The notes: a model not told the origin generated them from the letters alone. Shown: positions 10,913 to 19,592, counted from the first letter of the stretch. The stretch is 64,000 nt of DNA from Candidatus Protoclostridium gallicola (GCA_904387375.1 CAJFLE010000003.1:62001-126000), one strand, 5' to 3'. Made by a program: numbers and translations.

Positions 10913-11472
10913 TGACCGTAATCGTTCCTTTCTATGATGTCCGAAGCCACTTCGAGCCGGGTGCGGCGCTCGTCCATAGCCCTGCGCTCGATCTCTCTGT
11001 GAGCTTCCTGCTCAGTCATCCCCCTTTCCATTAACAGACATTTAGCTCTTCCCACCGCGGTAATCGTTGCGATGCGCTCTTTGAGCGACGCGTTTTCGGA
11101 GGCGAGCTTTTCCATTTTCCGCGACAGCCACGCAGCGGTTTTCACCGCGCCGTACAGCGACATGCGCGTGACGGGCTTGCCGACGAGCTGAACGCCGCTG
11201 TCGTACATGCCTATCATGCCGTCGTCTATACCGCCGGCCGGCACGTATACGGTGCCGCAGCCGTTTTCAGAAAGCGATACGGCCACGTCCCTGCACTCGG
11301 CGTCCCGCCCGTCCGCGACGACCACGGCGATATCGAACCTGCGGCCGAGCGCGAACTCGCGCGCCTGACGGGCGTTATCCGCCCGAGCAAGGCTGTAATC
11401 TCCGCATATTCTCAGCACCGCGGCAACGGTGGCGAACACTTTATCAGACGATGATACGATAAGAGCGTTCAA
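10909..11472 (-). CDS. ANTAR-domain RNA-binding regulator with degenerate receiver
   Basis: 187 residues. Residues 1-110 resemble a response-regulator receiver fold, but the usual phospho-acceptor context is poorly kept (DIAVVVADGRD). A helical linker (residues 115-135) leads to an ANTAR domain (about 130-180: TAVGRAKCLLMERGMTEQEAHREI in pieces). ANTAR proteins bind paired RNA hairpins and prevent transcription termination, often in nitrogen metabolism. Start is TTG, with GAGGG about 6 nt upstream. It sits between the GS-like gene and purF in a glutamine-centred operon that begins just after a terminator hairpin, so antitermination of its own operon is a reasonable inference, not shown. Confidence 0.85.
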   Translation of the reverse strand: MNALIVSSSDKVFATVAAVLRICGDYSLARADNARQAREFALGRRFDIAVVVADGRDAECRDVAVSLSENGCGTVYVPAGGIDDGMIGMYDSGVQLVGKPVTRMSLYGAVKTAAWLSRKMEKLASENASLKERIATITAVGRAKCLLMERGMTEQEAHREIERRAMDERRTRLEVASDIIERNDYGQ

Positions 11473-11496
11473 TTCTTCCCTCTCGATCCGCCGCGC

Positions 11497-12693
11497 TTAC
11501 AGGCCGCCGCGAAGCACGTCGTCGCGCGACATATCGCATGCCTGCGAATCCTTTTTGTCCAGGTATGCGGAAAGGAAAGGCGCCGGCAGGCTGCGCGCGG
11601 CGAATTCGGAGCCGCGCGCGGCGTCCACCGCGTCCACGAGGGATACGGGCAGAAACGCGTTTTCGTCGGGATCGGGCGCCTCGCCGCGCAGTCCTTCTGC
11701 CCCGGCGCGCATGATGAGCGCGAGCACGATGAAAGGATTGCAGGCGGTGTCCGCCGACGTTATTTCCACTTTTCCGCCCGGCTTGACGCGCACCGCGGAT
11801 TTTGCCGTGCCGAGAGTGAGACGGCAGGGCGTGTCGCGGTGAAGCAGACGGCGGTAAGAGTTGCGTATGGGATTGGTGAACACGGCGATTTCCGGCAGCC
11901 GTGCGAGCACGCCGCGGGCGAACGCTTCCGCGGTCTTGTCGTCGGCGGGCGCTCCGCCCCGCGACAGTTCCGCCACTATACGGAAATTACTGCCTATGGA
12001 ATTCTCCATGGGGCTGGGCGCGAACGTCGCGTACAGTCCGTCCGAATATGCTATATTCTTGACCGCGCCGCGGAACAGCACGGTGTTTATGGCGCTGCGA
12101 TAGGCGCTCGCCGCCCGGAATATGACGGCGTTCTGTCCGTGGCCGTGCTCGTGATGCGAAGAAAGCGGCTTCATTCCCATGCTTTCCAGCGTGAACACGA
12201 TTTCGCGGCGCAGATTCTCGCACCTGTCGAGGGGCGCGGCGTCGAGATAACCGGCATAGTCGACCGGCGTCAGCGTAGGCTCGCCGTTATCGCTCAGGCG
12301 CGTGATGTAAAACTCGCTCTCGGTCATGAACTGCGCGTCCACGCCCGTTTCGGCGAAAGCCGTTTCAGCGTCCGAAAGGATACGCATGCAGTCGCCCTCG
12401 AACGGAGTGCCGTCGGGATAGAATATCCCGCACATGACTGTTATGACCGACCCGGACGACGGACGCCACGGCATTGCCGCCACGGTGTCCGGCTTCGGCA
12501 TAAGCACGAGGTCGCCCCTGCCCATTCCGACCGCGGAAGCGTCGATAATGACTCCGCCGTCGCACGCCTCGCGGAAATGCGAAGCGTTGAGGGACACGTT
12601 CTTCTGCCTGCCGAGTATGTCGCAGAACGTGAGCTTGACGAATTTCACGTCGTTCTCGCCGATATATTCGATTATCTCTTCTATGTTTTTCAT
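11497..12693 (-). CDS. Glutamine synthetase-like protein lacking catalytic residues
   Basis: 398 residues, shorter than the 440-470 of ordinary type I glutamine synthetase, but clearly that fold (N-terminal KFVKLTFCDILGRQKNV, then the barrel with ESEF, SSHHEHGHGQ, NPIRNSYRRLL). By motif comparison several catalytic positions differ: GQNE reads GQNA (Ala189), the GSGMHxH metal-binding His is missing (IGSNF, 233-237), the PGYEAP flap Glu is missing (HRDTPC), NRS Arg is Lys298, and the second Arg of RxExR is Thr312. Glu125, Glu127, Glu182 and Glu310 remain. It is probably not a glutamine-forming enzyme and more likely a sensor or scaffold. It heads an operon of glutamine amidotransferases with an ANTAR regulator. 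No clear ribosome site precedes the ATG. Confidence 0.85.
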   Translation of the reverse strand: MKNIEEIIEYIGENDVKFVKLTFCDILGRQKNVSLNASHFREACDGGVIIDASAVGMGRGDLVLMPKPDTVAAMPWRPSSGSVITVMCGIFYPDGTPFEGDCMRILSDAETAFAETGVDAQFMTESEFYITRLSDNGEPTLTPVDYAGYLDAAPLDRCENLRREIVFTLESMGMKPLSSHHEHGHGQNAVIFRAASAYRSAINTVLFRGAVKNIAYSDGLYATFAPSPMENSIGSNFRIVAELSRGGAPADDKTAEAFARGVLARLPEIAVFTNPIRNSYRRLLHRDTPCRLTLGTAKSAVRVKPGGKVEITSADTACNPFIVLALIMRAGAEGLRGEAPDPDENAFLPVSLVDAVDAARGSEFAARSLPAPFLSAYLDKKDSQACDMSRDDVLRGGL

Positions 12694-12710
12694 ATCGCGT
12701 ATGTTTTTAA

Positions 12711-12739
12711 GAAAAAATCACCTGAAAGGTGACTTTTTC
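12711..12739 (-). terminator. Terminator or attenuator between pgm and the GS-like operon
   Basis: On the minus strand AAAAAGTCACCT, a TTC loop and AGGTGATTTTTT form an extended stem followed by T residues. It begins a few bases after the pgm stop and ends 17 nt before the GS-like start codon. No consensus promoter fits between it and that start, so the downstream operon may depend on read-through. Its 3' arm contains AGGTGA, the only ribosome-site-like sequence nearby, though it is about 24 nt from the ATG. Confidence 0.75.
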
Positions 12740-12744
12740 GTTCG

Positions 12745-14406
12745 CTATGCGAAAATTCTGTCGATGTCCGAAACCGCGGCGCCGAACAGAGCCGCATTCT
12801 CCGCCTCGTTTTTAGAGGCCGTTATATAAAATTTTATGAGAGGTTCGGTGCCCGACGGCCGTACGATGACCGTCAGTCCGTTGTCCGTTTCATACAGCAT
12901 CACGTTGGACCTGGGCACGTCGTATTCGCTCTGATCCATAAAATCGACGGTGCGTACGACGCGGCCGCCGCCGAGGGAGGTTATGGGATCGGTGCGGAGC
13001 GAGTCCATCAGACTCTTCATTTTCGCGTTGCCAGACGCGCCCTCGAACTTTCTGGAAATGTTTTTATGTTCGTATTTTCCGTATTTGTCGTATATGAGAT
13101 TGAGCTGATCGACGAGCGTCTTTCCGTCCTTTTTATACGTGCTCGTCATTTCGGCGATGAGCATGGAGGCGACGACGGCGTCCTTGTCGCGGCAATGCGT
13201 GCCGGCGAGGTAACCATAGCTCTCTTCGAAACCGAATACGTAACGGTCGGCGTTGCCTTCCGCTCCCAGCTTCTCGATTACGTTGCCTATCCACTTGAAT
13301 CCGGTGAGAACGCACCTGACTTCCACGCCGAAATCTGCGGCGATCTTGTCCACGAGCGAGGTCGTGACTATGGTGCGGACGAGCACCGCGCCCGAGGGCA
13401 GGCTCCAGCGCGCGTAACGCGTGCCGAGGATATAATCGGCAAGCAGCACGCCCACCTCGTTACCGGTCAGCAGCACGTATTTTCCGTCGTGTCTGACGGC
13501 GATGCCCACACGGTCGCAGTCGGGGTCGGTGGCGAGCACGAGATCGGCGTCCTTCTCCTCGGCGAGCTTTATGGCGAGGCGAAGCGCTTCGGGTTTTTCG
13601 GGATTGGGAAAAGGACAGGTCGTGAAGCGGCCGTTGGGCGTCCCCTGCTTCTCCACTACGGAAATGTCCTTGAAACCGCGCTCGTACAGCACTTCGGGAA
13701 CGAGTTTGAACCCGGCGCCGTTGAGAGGCGTATACACTATTTTAAGAGGGCACGTGATCTCGTTGAGAGACTGGGATTCCACGGCATTGAGAAACGCGCC
13801 GTATACCCACTTCTCGACGTAAGAGATAAGTCCCTTTTTCATGTACGAACGGAACGTGCCCGTCTTCACTTCGAACGGATCCACCTTTTCGACGTACGAG
13901 ATGATTTCGTTTGCCTCGTCGTCGAGCACCTGGCAGCCGTTGGAGCTGTAAAGTTTATATCCGTTATACTGTTTGGGATTGTGACTTGCCGTTATCATGA
14001 CGCCCATGTCGCAGCCCAGTTTGCGGACGGCGAAAGACAGGAAAGGCGTCGGCGATTCCTCCGGCACGATATATACCGTAAACCCGTGCGAAGCAAAGAC
14101 CTCCGCGGTAGTCCGTGCAAAAACCTTGGACTTTATGCGGCTGTCGTGGCTGATGACCGCGGACTTCTGTCCTTTCGCTTCCATCGCGCGGGAGACGCCT
14201 TCGGTCACTTTTCTTATGTTGTAAATGTTCAGACAGTTGGTGCCCACTCCCAGCACGCCGCGCATGCCTCCGGTGCCGAACTCCAGATCCTTGTAAAACG
14301 CGTTTTCTATAGCTTCGGAGTCCCCCTCCATCTTCGCGAGTTCTTTAAGGAGCGGCTTGTTCGTTACTTTCTTTTTCCACTCTTCGAATCTTTCTTTGCT
14401 CGTCAT
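12745..14406 (-). CDS. Phosphoglucomutase / phosphomannomutase family protein
   Basis: Alpha-D-phosphohexomutase, 553 residues from the ATG chosen here, which has GGAGGAAACG just upstream; an ATG 16 codons earlier adds a basic, unconserved tail. The phosphoserine loop is TASHNPKQYNGYK, the metal loop DPDCDR, and the C-terminal phosphate-binding loop RPSGTEP. It interconverts glucose 1- and 6-phosphate (or the mannose pair) for polysaccharide and wall precursor synthesis. The length matches the long PGM2-like bacterial family. It has its own promoter and is followed by a terminator. Confidence 0.93.
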   Translation of the reverse strand: MTSKERFEEWKKKVTNKPLLKELAKMEGDSEAIENAFYKDLEFGTGGMRGVLGVGTNCLNIYNIRKVTEGVSRAMEAKGQKSAVISHDSRIKSKVFARTTAEVFASHGFTVYIVPEESPTPFLSFAVRKLGCDMGVMITASHNPKQYNGYKLYSSNGCQVLDDEANEIISYVEKVDPFEVKTGTFRSYMKKGLISYVEKWVYGAFLNAVESQSLNEITCPLKIVYTPLNGAGFKLVPEVLYERGFKDISVVEKQGTPNGRFTTCPFPNPEKPEALRLAIKLAEEKDADLVLATDPDCDRVGIAVRHDGKYVLLTGNEVGVLLADYILGTRYARWSLPSGAVLVRTIVTTSLVDKIAADFGVEVRCVLTGFKWIGNVIEKLGAEGNADRYVFGFEESYGYLAGTHCRDKDAVVASMLIAEMTSTYKKDGKTLVDQLNLIYDKYGKYEHKNISRKFEGASGNAKMKSLMDSLRTDPITSLGGGRVVRTVDFMDQSEYDVPRSNVMLYETDNGLTVIVRPSGTEPLIKFYITASKNEAENAALFGAAVSDIDRIFA

Positions 14407-14484
14407 TATCCGTTTCCTCCGCTTTCTTTTTCGGTACGGAGCCGCACTCCGCATCGGGCGCAGCCCTGCTCCGCATTATTAACG

Positions 14485-14514
14485 ATTATACAATATATGC
14501 CCCGCCGATGTCAA
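14485..14514 (-). promoter_or_regulatory. Sigma-A promoter of the phosphohexomutase gene
   Basis: TTGACA, an 18-nt spacer and TATAAT on the minus strand, about 80 nt upstream of the ATG. It may also be the only promoter for the downstream GS-like operon through read-through. Confidence 0.8.
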
Positions 14515-14561
14515 ATCAAACAAAGGGGCGGGTAAATAATTTTACCGAAGGCGCACTTGGC

Positions 14562-14596
14562 AAATCCCGCGAAAACTAACGTTTTTCACGGGATTT
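14562..14596 (-). terminator. Hairpin after the coiled-coil gene
   Basis: AAATCCCGTGAAAA pairs with GTTTTCGCGGGATTT around a short loop, 25 nt after the stop of the minus-strand gene at 14622. The long stem suggests a terminator, although the T run after it is missing. Confidence 0.55.
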
Positions 14597-14621
14597 CTGC
14601 TGTCTCTATTCGGGCTTGGAA

Positions 14622-15848
14622 TCAATGCCAGCCGTACGGATCGTCGTAACGGTGCTGACTCGTTTTTGCCGCGTCTATGGCTTTTCTCGCGGCGGCGACG
14701 GTGCGCTTCGCCGCGTTCATGGCGCGCTTCGCGTTCAGCGTCGCGGAGGCTTTCGCCCTGTCCACCGTGCTTGCCGCGAGGCGGGCGCGGTTGGCCTCCA
14801 TGCGCAGATATGCGGCGTCGCTCTTGAGCTGCTGCAGTTCGTCCATGAGCCGCTGCGCTTCCTTGAACGCCTCGTTTCTTATTTTTTCCACTTCGGCGCG
14901 GATCTTCGACACTTCGAGCGAGGCCTGGAAACGCACTTCTTCGAGAATGTATCTGAACCTCTCGTTATCGCTGAGCGCCGCGTTTATGGTTTCGCTTATG
15001 CGTCGGTTGACTTCGTCGTCGTCCGTGACGCGCGTACCGACGGTCACGTTGCGGTTGTCCGGCAACGCGATGCCGCTGTATATGACGTCGTCTTCCGCAG
15101 ACGGCTGTGCCGGCACGGATACTGCCGGAGCGGGCTGCGCGGAAGATACGGAAGAAAATACGGGAACTGTCGGGACTGGCTCTTCGGCGGGGACGGCGGA
15201 AACGATTTCCTCGTCGACGCGGCCGTCGAGCGCTTTCGCGACCGCGCCGCTGCCCGAAGGAACTTCGGTAAGGGGCGCGTCGAGCCTTCCGCCTTCGGCG
15301 AGCGCGGCGCGGCGGGAATATTCGGCCTCCGCATCCGAAAGCCTGCGCTGAGCCTCCCGGTATTTTTCGAGCAGAACCGCCCGATCCGAATTGCCTACTC
15401 TCTCGTATTCCTTTTTCGCTTCGCGGTACTCTCTGTCGAGATCGGCAAAGGCGTCCACCATCGCGGATTTTTCTATGCCCGAGGAGCGCGCGCTCTCGGC
15501 GCGGAAATCGTCCATGCGGTTTTTGATCTCTATATATCTCGACTGTGCGGCGCCCATTCCCGCGTTTACCGAACGAGCCAGCCAGTCCGCTTCCTTTCTG
15601 GCCTTTTCAAGCTCTGCTCTTGCTGTTTCGGCATCGGCGCGCAGGCGCGATTCGTCCTCTTTTCTGACGAGTTCCCGCACTATACGGTCTTCGATGATGA
15701 CGACGGTATCGCGGGGAACGTTGTTGTCCGTGACGAATTTCAGCGTCTCGGCCAGCGAACGTTCGTACTCCGCGCGGACCGCGGGATCGGACGAATTCTT
15801 CGCCCTGTACGCCAGGGTATTCGTTTTTCTGATGAGATCGTTGAGCAT
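14622..15848 (-). CDS. Coiled-coil protein of unknown function
   Basis: 408 residues, not recognised. Residues about 1-185 and 270-400 are charged and rich in Glu, Lys, Arg and Ala with heptad-like patterns, so two long coiled coils are likely. They flank a disordered Pro/Ser/Val-rich stretch (about 200-255). The C-terminal 60 residues are Ala/Lys/Arg-rich (AKRAMNAAKRTVAAARKA), which might bind nucleic acid or membrane. No signal peptide or membrane segment is visible. It sits just downstream of a divIVA-like gene but has its own promoter. A cytoskeletal or cell-pole role is only a guess. Confidence 0.75.
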   Translation of the reverse strand: MLNDLIRKTNTLAYRAKNSSDPAVRAEYERSLAETLKFVTDNNVPRDTVVIIEDRIVRELVRKEDESRLRADAETARAELEKARKEADWLARSVNAGMGAAQSRYIEIKNRMDDFRAESARSSGIEKSAMVDAFADLDREYREAKKEYERVGNSDRAVLLEKYREAQRRLSDAEAEYSRRAALAEGGRLDAPLTEVPSGSGAVAKALDGRVDEEIVSAVPAEEPVPTVPVFSSVSSAQPAPAVSVPAQPSAEDDVIYSGIALPDNRNVTVGTRVTDDDEVNRRISETINAALSDNERFRYILEEVRFQASLEVSKIRAEVEKIRNEAFKEAQRLMDELQQLKSDAAYLRMEANRARLAASTVDRAKASATLNAKRAMNAAKRTVAAARKAIDAAKTSQHRYDDPYGWH

Positions 15849-15876
15849 ATCTGATTTCTCCTCTCGGATTTATTTC

Positions 15877-15905
15877 ATTATAACACAAACAAAGCGATCT
15901 TTCAA
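15877..15905 (-). promoter_or_regulatory. Sigma-A promoter of the coiled-coil gene
   Basis: TTGAAA, 17-nt spacer, TATAAT on the minus strand, 28 nt before the ATG, with GAGAGGAG as the ribosome site. Confidence 0.85.
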
Positions 15906-15936
15906 GACATTTAGCGAAAAAATATGGGCGGAAAGA

Positions 15937-16515
15937 CTATTTTTTGTCGTCGAACAGCACGCCGAGATCTTTGAGGATCTGTTCGAGGTTCTCGTCGGGA
16001 TGAATGGCCGCGTCGTAATCGAACGGTTCGTCATCCTCCGCCGTTTCGGCGGCGAGATGATCTTCAAGCATTCCCACCGGATCGAACCCCGGCGCTTTGA
16101 AATCCGTCGCCGGAGTGGAGTCGGCTTCGTCCAGAATGCCCGCGATCGCCTTGTCCACCTCGTCCGTGCGGGCAAGGTCGTCGTCGAGCGGATACTTGCG
16201 CAGTATTTTGGCGAAATGCTCCACCCACTGTTTGTGGAACTTGCGGAGCGCCGACAGCTCCTTGGCTATCTTGCGGCGCGTCAGGCGGTCTATCTCGTCC
16301 GCCTTGGCGAGAGCGGACTCTATCGCTTTGCTTATCTGACCCTTGCGCGACTCGTAATCCCGGACCGAGGTTTCCGCTTTGGCAAGCTCGTCTTTGAGCG
16401 CGAAAATGCGGTCGCGCTGGGCGATGAGCGTTTCGTCGTAGACTTCGCGTATGCGTTTGAGATACTCGTCCACTTCTGCCGGATCGTATCCGTTTTTGAC
16501 GGTGCGGAATTTCAT
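15937..16515 (-). CDS. DivIVA-domain protein
   Basis: 192 residues. The N-terminus FRTVKNGYDPAEVDEYL matches the membrane-binding start of DivIVA/GpsB proteins. A coiled coil follows (about 20-110), then an acidic tail (about 125-192). Such proteins sense curved membrane at septa and poles and recruit wall or division factors. Its ATG overlaps the pncB stop by 4 nt, with GGAGG inside pncB, so it is coupled to NAD salvage rather than to the usual ylm division cluster. Confidence 0.85.
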   Translation of the reverse strand: MKFRTVKNGYDPAEVDEYLKRIREVYDETLIAQRDRIFALKDELAKAETSVRDYESRKGQISKAIESALAKADEIDRLTRRKIAKELSALRKFHKQWVEHFAKILRKYPLDDDLARTDEVDKAIAGILDEADSTPATDFKAPGFDPVGMLEDHLAAETAEDDEPFDYDAAIHPDENLEQILKDLGVLFDDKK

Positions 16516-17957
16516 TGTCTGCCTCCGGTATGCTCCGCGATCAGACGCGACTTCAGCTCGTAAAGCCCGTCGGAAAGATCGACCTTATATATTTCGGGAT
16601 TGACGTTGCGGAGATATTCGTCCCAGAACGTCGATTTCTCCTTCCTGTTGTATGCGGCTATGTCGCGCAGCGCGGGGCGCGAACCCACGAACTTTCCTTT
16701 CTCGAATACCGGAGTCAGCAGACGGCGGAGCGTATACTTTTCCAGCGTCGTGCGCTTCCAGCGCATGGTCGGATGCGTAAGCGTCAGCGGCCGGGAGAGG
16801 TCGAACTCCTCGCCGTCCAGCGCGATGAGGTCGGCGAACGCCATTCCGTCGCCGTCGTATACGCGGTACAGCGTTTTGAAACCGGGATTTGTGATCTTTT
16901 CCTGCGTGTCCGAAATCTTGATCTTGGGCACGTGCACGCCGTCTTCTTCCAGCTCGGCAAGTTTGTACACGCCGCCGAGAGAGGGCATGTTCTCGCTCGT
17001 AATGAGTCTGGTGCCCACGCCGTACGCGTCTATCTTCGCGCCCTGCTGATTGAGCGACGCTATGACGTTTTCGTCGAGGTCGCAGGAAGCGAAAATTATC
17101 GCGTCGCCGTGCCCCGCGGCGTCGAGCATGCGGCGCGCCTTTTTGGAAAGGTACGCGAGGTCGCCGCTGTCCAGCCTTATGCCCACAGGTTTCCTTCCCG
17201 CCGCTTTGAGTTCGTCGAACACTTTTATGGCGTTGGGCACGCCGCTGCGCAGCGTATCGTAAGTGTCCACGAGCAGCAGCGTGTTATCGGGATATATCTC
17301 GGCGAATTTGCGGAAGGCTTCCAGCTCGCTGTCGAAGCTCATTATCCAGCTGTGCGCCATAGTGCCCTTTATGGGAATGTCGAACATCTGGCCGGCGAGC
17401 ACGTTGGACGTGCCCGAGCAGCCGCCTATGACGCTGGCGCGGGCGCCGTATATTCCGGCGTCGGGTCCCTGCGCGCGGCGCAGTCCGAACTCCGAAACCG
17501 CGGCGTCGCCCGCCGACATTTTCACCTTGGACGCCTTCGTCGCGATAAGCGTCTGGTGGTTGACTATGTTGAGCAGAGCCGGCTCTATGAGCTGGGCCTG
17601 CGCGAGCGGAGCGCGCACGATCAGTATGGGTTCGTTGGGAAAGACTATCGTTCCCTCGGGTACCGAATAGATATCGCCGGTAAAGCGGAAATCGCGCAGA
17701 GCGTCCAGGCACTCTTCTGTCAGCCCCGCTTCGCGGCGGAGATAGTCGATGTCTTCTGCGTCGAAGTGCAGATTTTCTATATATTCGACCACCTGTTCCA
17801 GTCCGGCGGCGACGGCGTACGATATCTGTCCCGCCTGGCGGAAGAATACGTCGAACACTGCCGTCCGGTCCGCCGTTCCGAGCTTATAATACCCGTTCAT
17901 CATGGTAAGCTCGTAAAGGTCTGTCATCAGCGTGAGATTGCGGCATTTTCCGTCCAT
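16512..17957 (-). CDS. pncB: Nicotinate phosphoribosyltransferase
   Basis: Converts nicotinate and PRPP to nicotinate mononucleotide with ATP hydrolysis (EC 6.3.4.21), the entry step of NAD salvage. It has 481 residues, like the longer Gram-positive form. The N-terminus NLTLMTDLYELTMMNGY is characteristic, and IRLDSGDLAYLSKKAR marks the phosphoribosyl-binding barrel. A GGAGG site precedes the ATG. It lies in a minus-strand run lgt-like, membrane protein, pncB, divIVA. Confidence 0.94.
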   Translation of the reverse strand: MDGKCRNLTLMTDLYELTMMNGYYKLGTADRTAVFDVFFRQAGQISYAVAAGLEQVVEYIENLHFDAEDIDYLRREAGLTEECLDALRDFRFTGDIYSVPEGTIVFPNEPILIVRAPLAQAQLIEPALLNIVNHQTLIATKASKVKMSAGDAAVSEFGLRRAQGPDAGIYGARASVIGGCSGTSNVLAGQMFDIPIKGTMAHSWIMSFDSELEAFRKFAEIYPDNTLLLVDTYDTLRSGVPNAIKVFDELKAAGRKPVGIRLDSGDLAYLSKKARRMLDAAGHGDAIIFASCDLDENVIASLNQQGAKIDAYGVGTRLITSENMPSLGGVYKLAELEEDGVHVPKIKISDTQEKITNPGFKTLYRVYDGDGMAFADLIALDGEEFDLSRPLTLTHPTMRWKRTTLEKYTLRRLLTPVFEKGKFVGSRPALRDIAAYNRKEKSTFWDEYLRNVNPEIYKVDLSDGLYELKSRLIAEHTGGRQ

Positions 17958-17960
17958 GGC

Positions 17961-18500
17961 CTATTCCTCCGAAGCGGCGGAAGCCGACAGCGCCGAGTAA
18001 AGCGCCAGCAGTCCCGCATACATTATGATGGCGGGCACGAGCACGCCTACCGTCCATATTTCCGCGGCGAACAGCGCGAAGAACACGGCGGGTACCGCAA
18101 ACACGAGTATGATGCGTATATGGAATTTATATTCCCCGCTCATGAACATCGTGAACAGCGACGCGATCGCGGGCGTCGCTATGTAAAGAGGATACAGCAT
18201 GGAATACGTCATCTCGGTCAGGTTCGCGAGGAAGGACACGAGAGCGGGTACGAGGAACAGAAACGATAAGTACATGGATACCGTGTTCCGCTGTATGAGC
18301 GCCGTCGCAAGGAGCACCAGCCCCACCGAAAGCAGCGCCACGGGCGCGATCAGATCGATGACGGACACGCCTATGCTCTCGCCCGCTATGCCGAACGCGA
18401 GCAGCACGCCGCCGCATGCGAGCAGTCCGCACGCGCCTATGAGATTGGAAGCCAGCCTTTTGCCGCGGCTGAGTTCCGTATACTTTTCTTCGTCGGTCAT
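17961..18500 (-). CDS. Small multi-pass membrane protein of unknown function
   Basis: 179 residues, not recognised. About five or six hydrophobic segments follow a short charged N-terminus (MTDEEKYTELSRGKR), including LIGACGLLACGGVLLAFGIA and VSFLANLTEMTYSMLYPLY-type stretches. It starts 21 nt after the lgt-like gene and stops 3 nt before pncB, so it belongs to that operon. No catalytic motif is visible. Confidence 0.7.
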   Translation of the reverse strand: MTDEEKYTELSRGKRLASNLIGACGLLACGGVLLAFGIAGESIGVSVIDLIAPVALLSVGLVLLATALIQRNTVSMYLSFLFLVPALVSFLANLTEMTYSMLYPLYIATPAIASLFTMFMSGEYKFHIRIILVFAVPAVFFALFAAEIWTVGVLVPAIIMYAGLLALYSALSASAASEE

Positions 18501-18521
18501 TTTTTCAACCTGCCTTTAAGG

Positions 18522-19592
18522 TCATTTCCCCTCGCCGTCCGTTTCTTCGGGTTCGGAAACCGGAGCGGTATAATCGATGGGATTGCCGTTGCCGTCGCCG
18601 TGAGGGCGGGCGTATATGGTCTTTTCGTATCCGAAATATTCGTCGGACAGTTTGTCTTTGGGGACGAGTATCATTATCTTCTTGCCTGCGAGCAGCGCGC
18701 GCACTATGTACTGCGCTATCCAGATTATGCCGAACGCAATCATGAGCAGGCTGACCACCTGCGAGGCGCCGAAGCTCTCTCCGAAGCCGCCCGCCGCAGT
18801 CAGTTTCTGCGCCGGATCGCGGAAGAATTCGAGCACGAAGCGCTCCACGCCGTACCATATACAGTACAGCGAGATATAGAAGCCGTTGAAGCTCTTGCGC
18901 CTGGAAAGGTACATGATCACCATAGGAATGAAACCTATGGCGCACCATATCGACTCGATGAACGGATTGCCGAGGTGCAGCTGGCCGGGATGGTTGGGGC
19001 AGCTGTTCACCACGTACGAGAACGGGAACACGTCGAAATCCACCGGTATGCCGTAGCAGCACTGGGGATGAGCGAAGTAGCAGCCGATGCGGCCTATCGC
19101 CTGTCCGAGAAGAATAAACACCGACGCGAGATCGAGCATCTGGAGCAGGCTCACGCTCGGCTTGTTTTTGAAAGCGTATCTGTAAACCAGCTTGGCCAAG
19201 ATGAGTCCTATGCCCGCGCCGATGAGCGCGCCGAGCACCGCTATACCGCCGAAATCGAAGTTATTGAAAAATCCGTAATACAGCACGCCGCCGCCGAAAG
19301 CGCACGGCACCGCGAATATGACGTAGTCGAACACCATGTCCGAGTAATAGCCCTGCTTGACGCACGCGTACTGACCCCATACCACGCACAGCACTATCGC
19401 CGCGCCGATGATGAAGCCGTACCAGTTCATGTCCTCGCCGAGAGTGAGCGCGAGTATCAGAACGGCGAGACCGAACAGCACTATCACCGACCCGAATATG
19501 ATAAGGAACCGGCGGTCGTAGGACAGCGCCATGAAGCGGTTCCAGACCCCCTTCTTTTCCTTGTCTTTCTCTTTATTCTCGTTGTCAGTCAA
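18522..19592 (-). CDS. Prolipoprotein diacylglyceryl transferase family protein
   Basis: Integral membrane protein of the Lgt family, 356 residues from the TTG chosen here, which has GAGG about 9 nt upstream; an earlier in-frame TTG lacks a site. The Lgt signature is present but altered: GQAIGRIGCYFAHPQCCYG where typical Lgt has GRIGNFINGELYG, and the usual FHGG reads VLGA. The late YGVERFVLEFFRDP motif keeps its Arg. It would transfer diacylglycerol to lipoprotein cysteines if active. The Asn-to-Cys variant is, from memory, common in a clostridial subfamily, so function is likely related but not certain. Confidence 0.8.
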   Translation of the reverse strand: MTDNENKEKDKEKKGVWNRFMALSYDRRFLIIFGSVIVLFGLAVLILALTLGEDMNWYGFIIGAAIVLCVVWGQYACVKQGYYSDMVFDYVIFAVPCAFGGGVLYYGFFNNFDFGGIAVLGALIGAGIGLILAKLVYRYAFKNKPSVSLLQMLDLASVFILLGQAIGRIGCYFAHPQCCYGIPVDFDVFPFSYVVNSCPNHPGQLHLGNPFIESIWCAIGFIPMVIMYLSRRKSFNGFYISLYCIWYGVERFVLEFFRDPAQKLTAAGGFGESFGASQVVSLLMIAFGIIWIAQYIVRALLAGKKIMILVPKDKLSDEYFGYEKTIYARPHGDGNGNPIDYTAPVSEPEETDGEGK

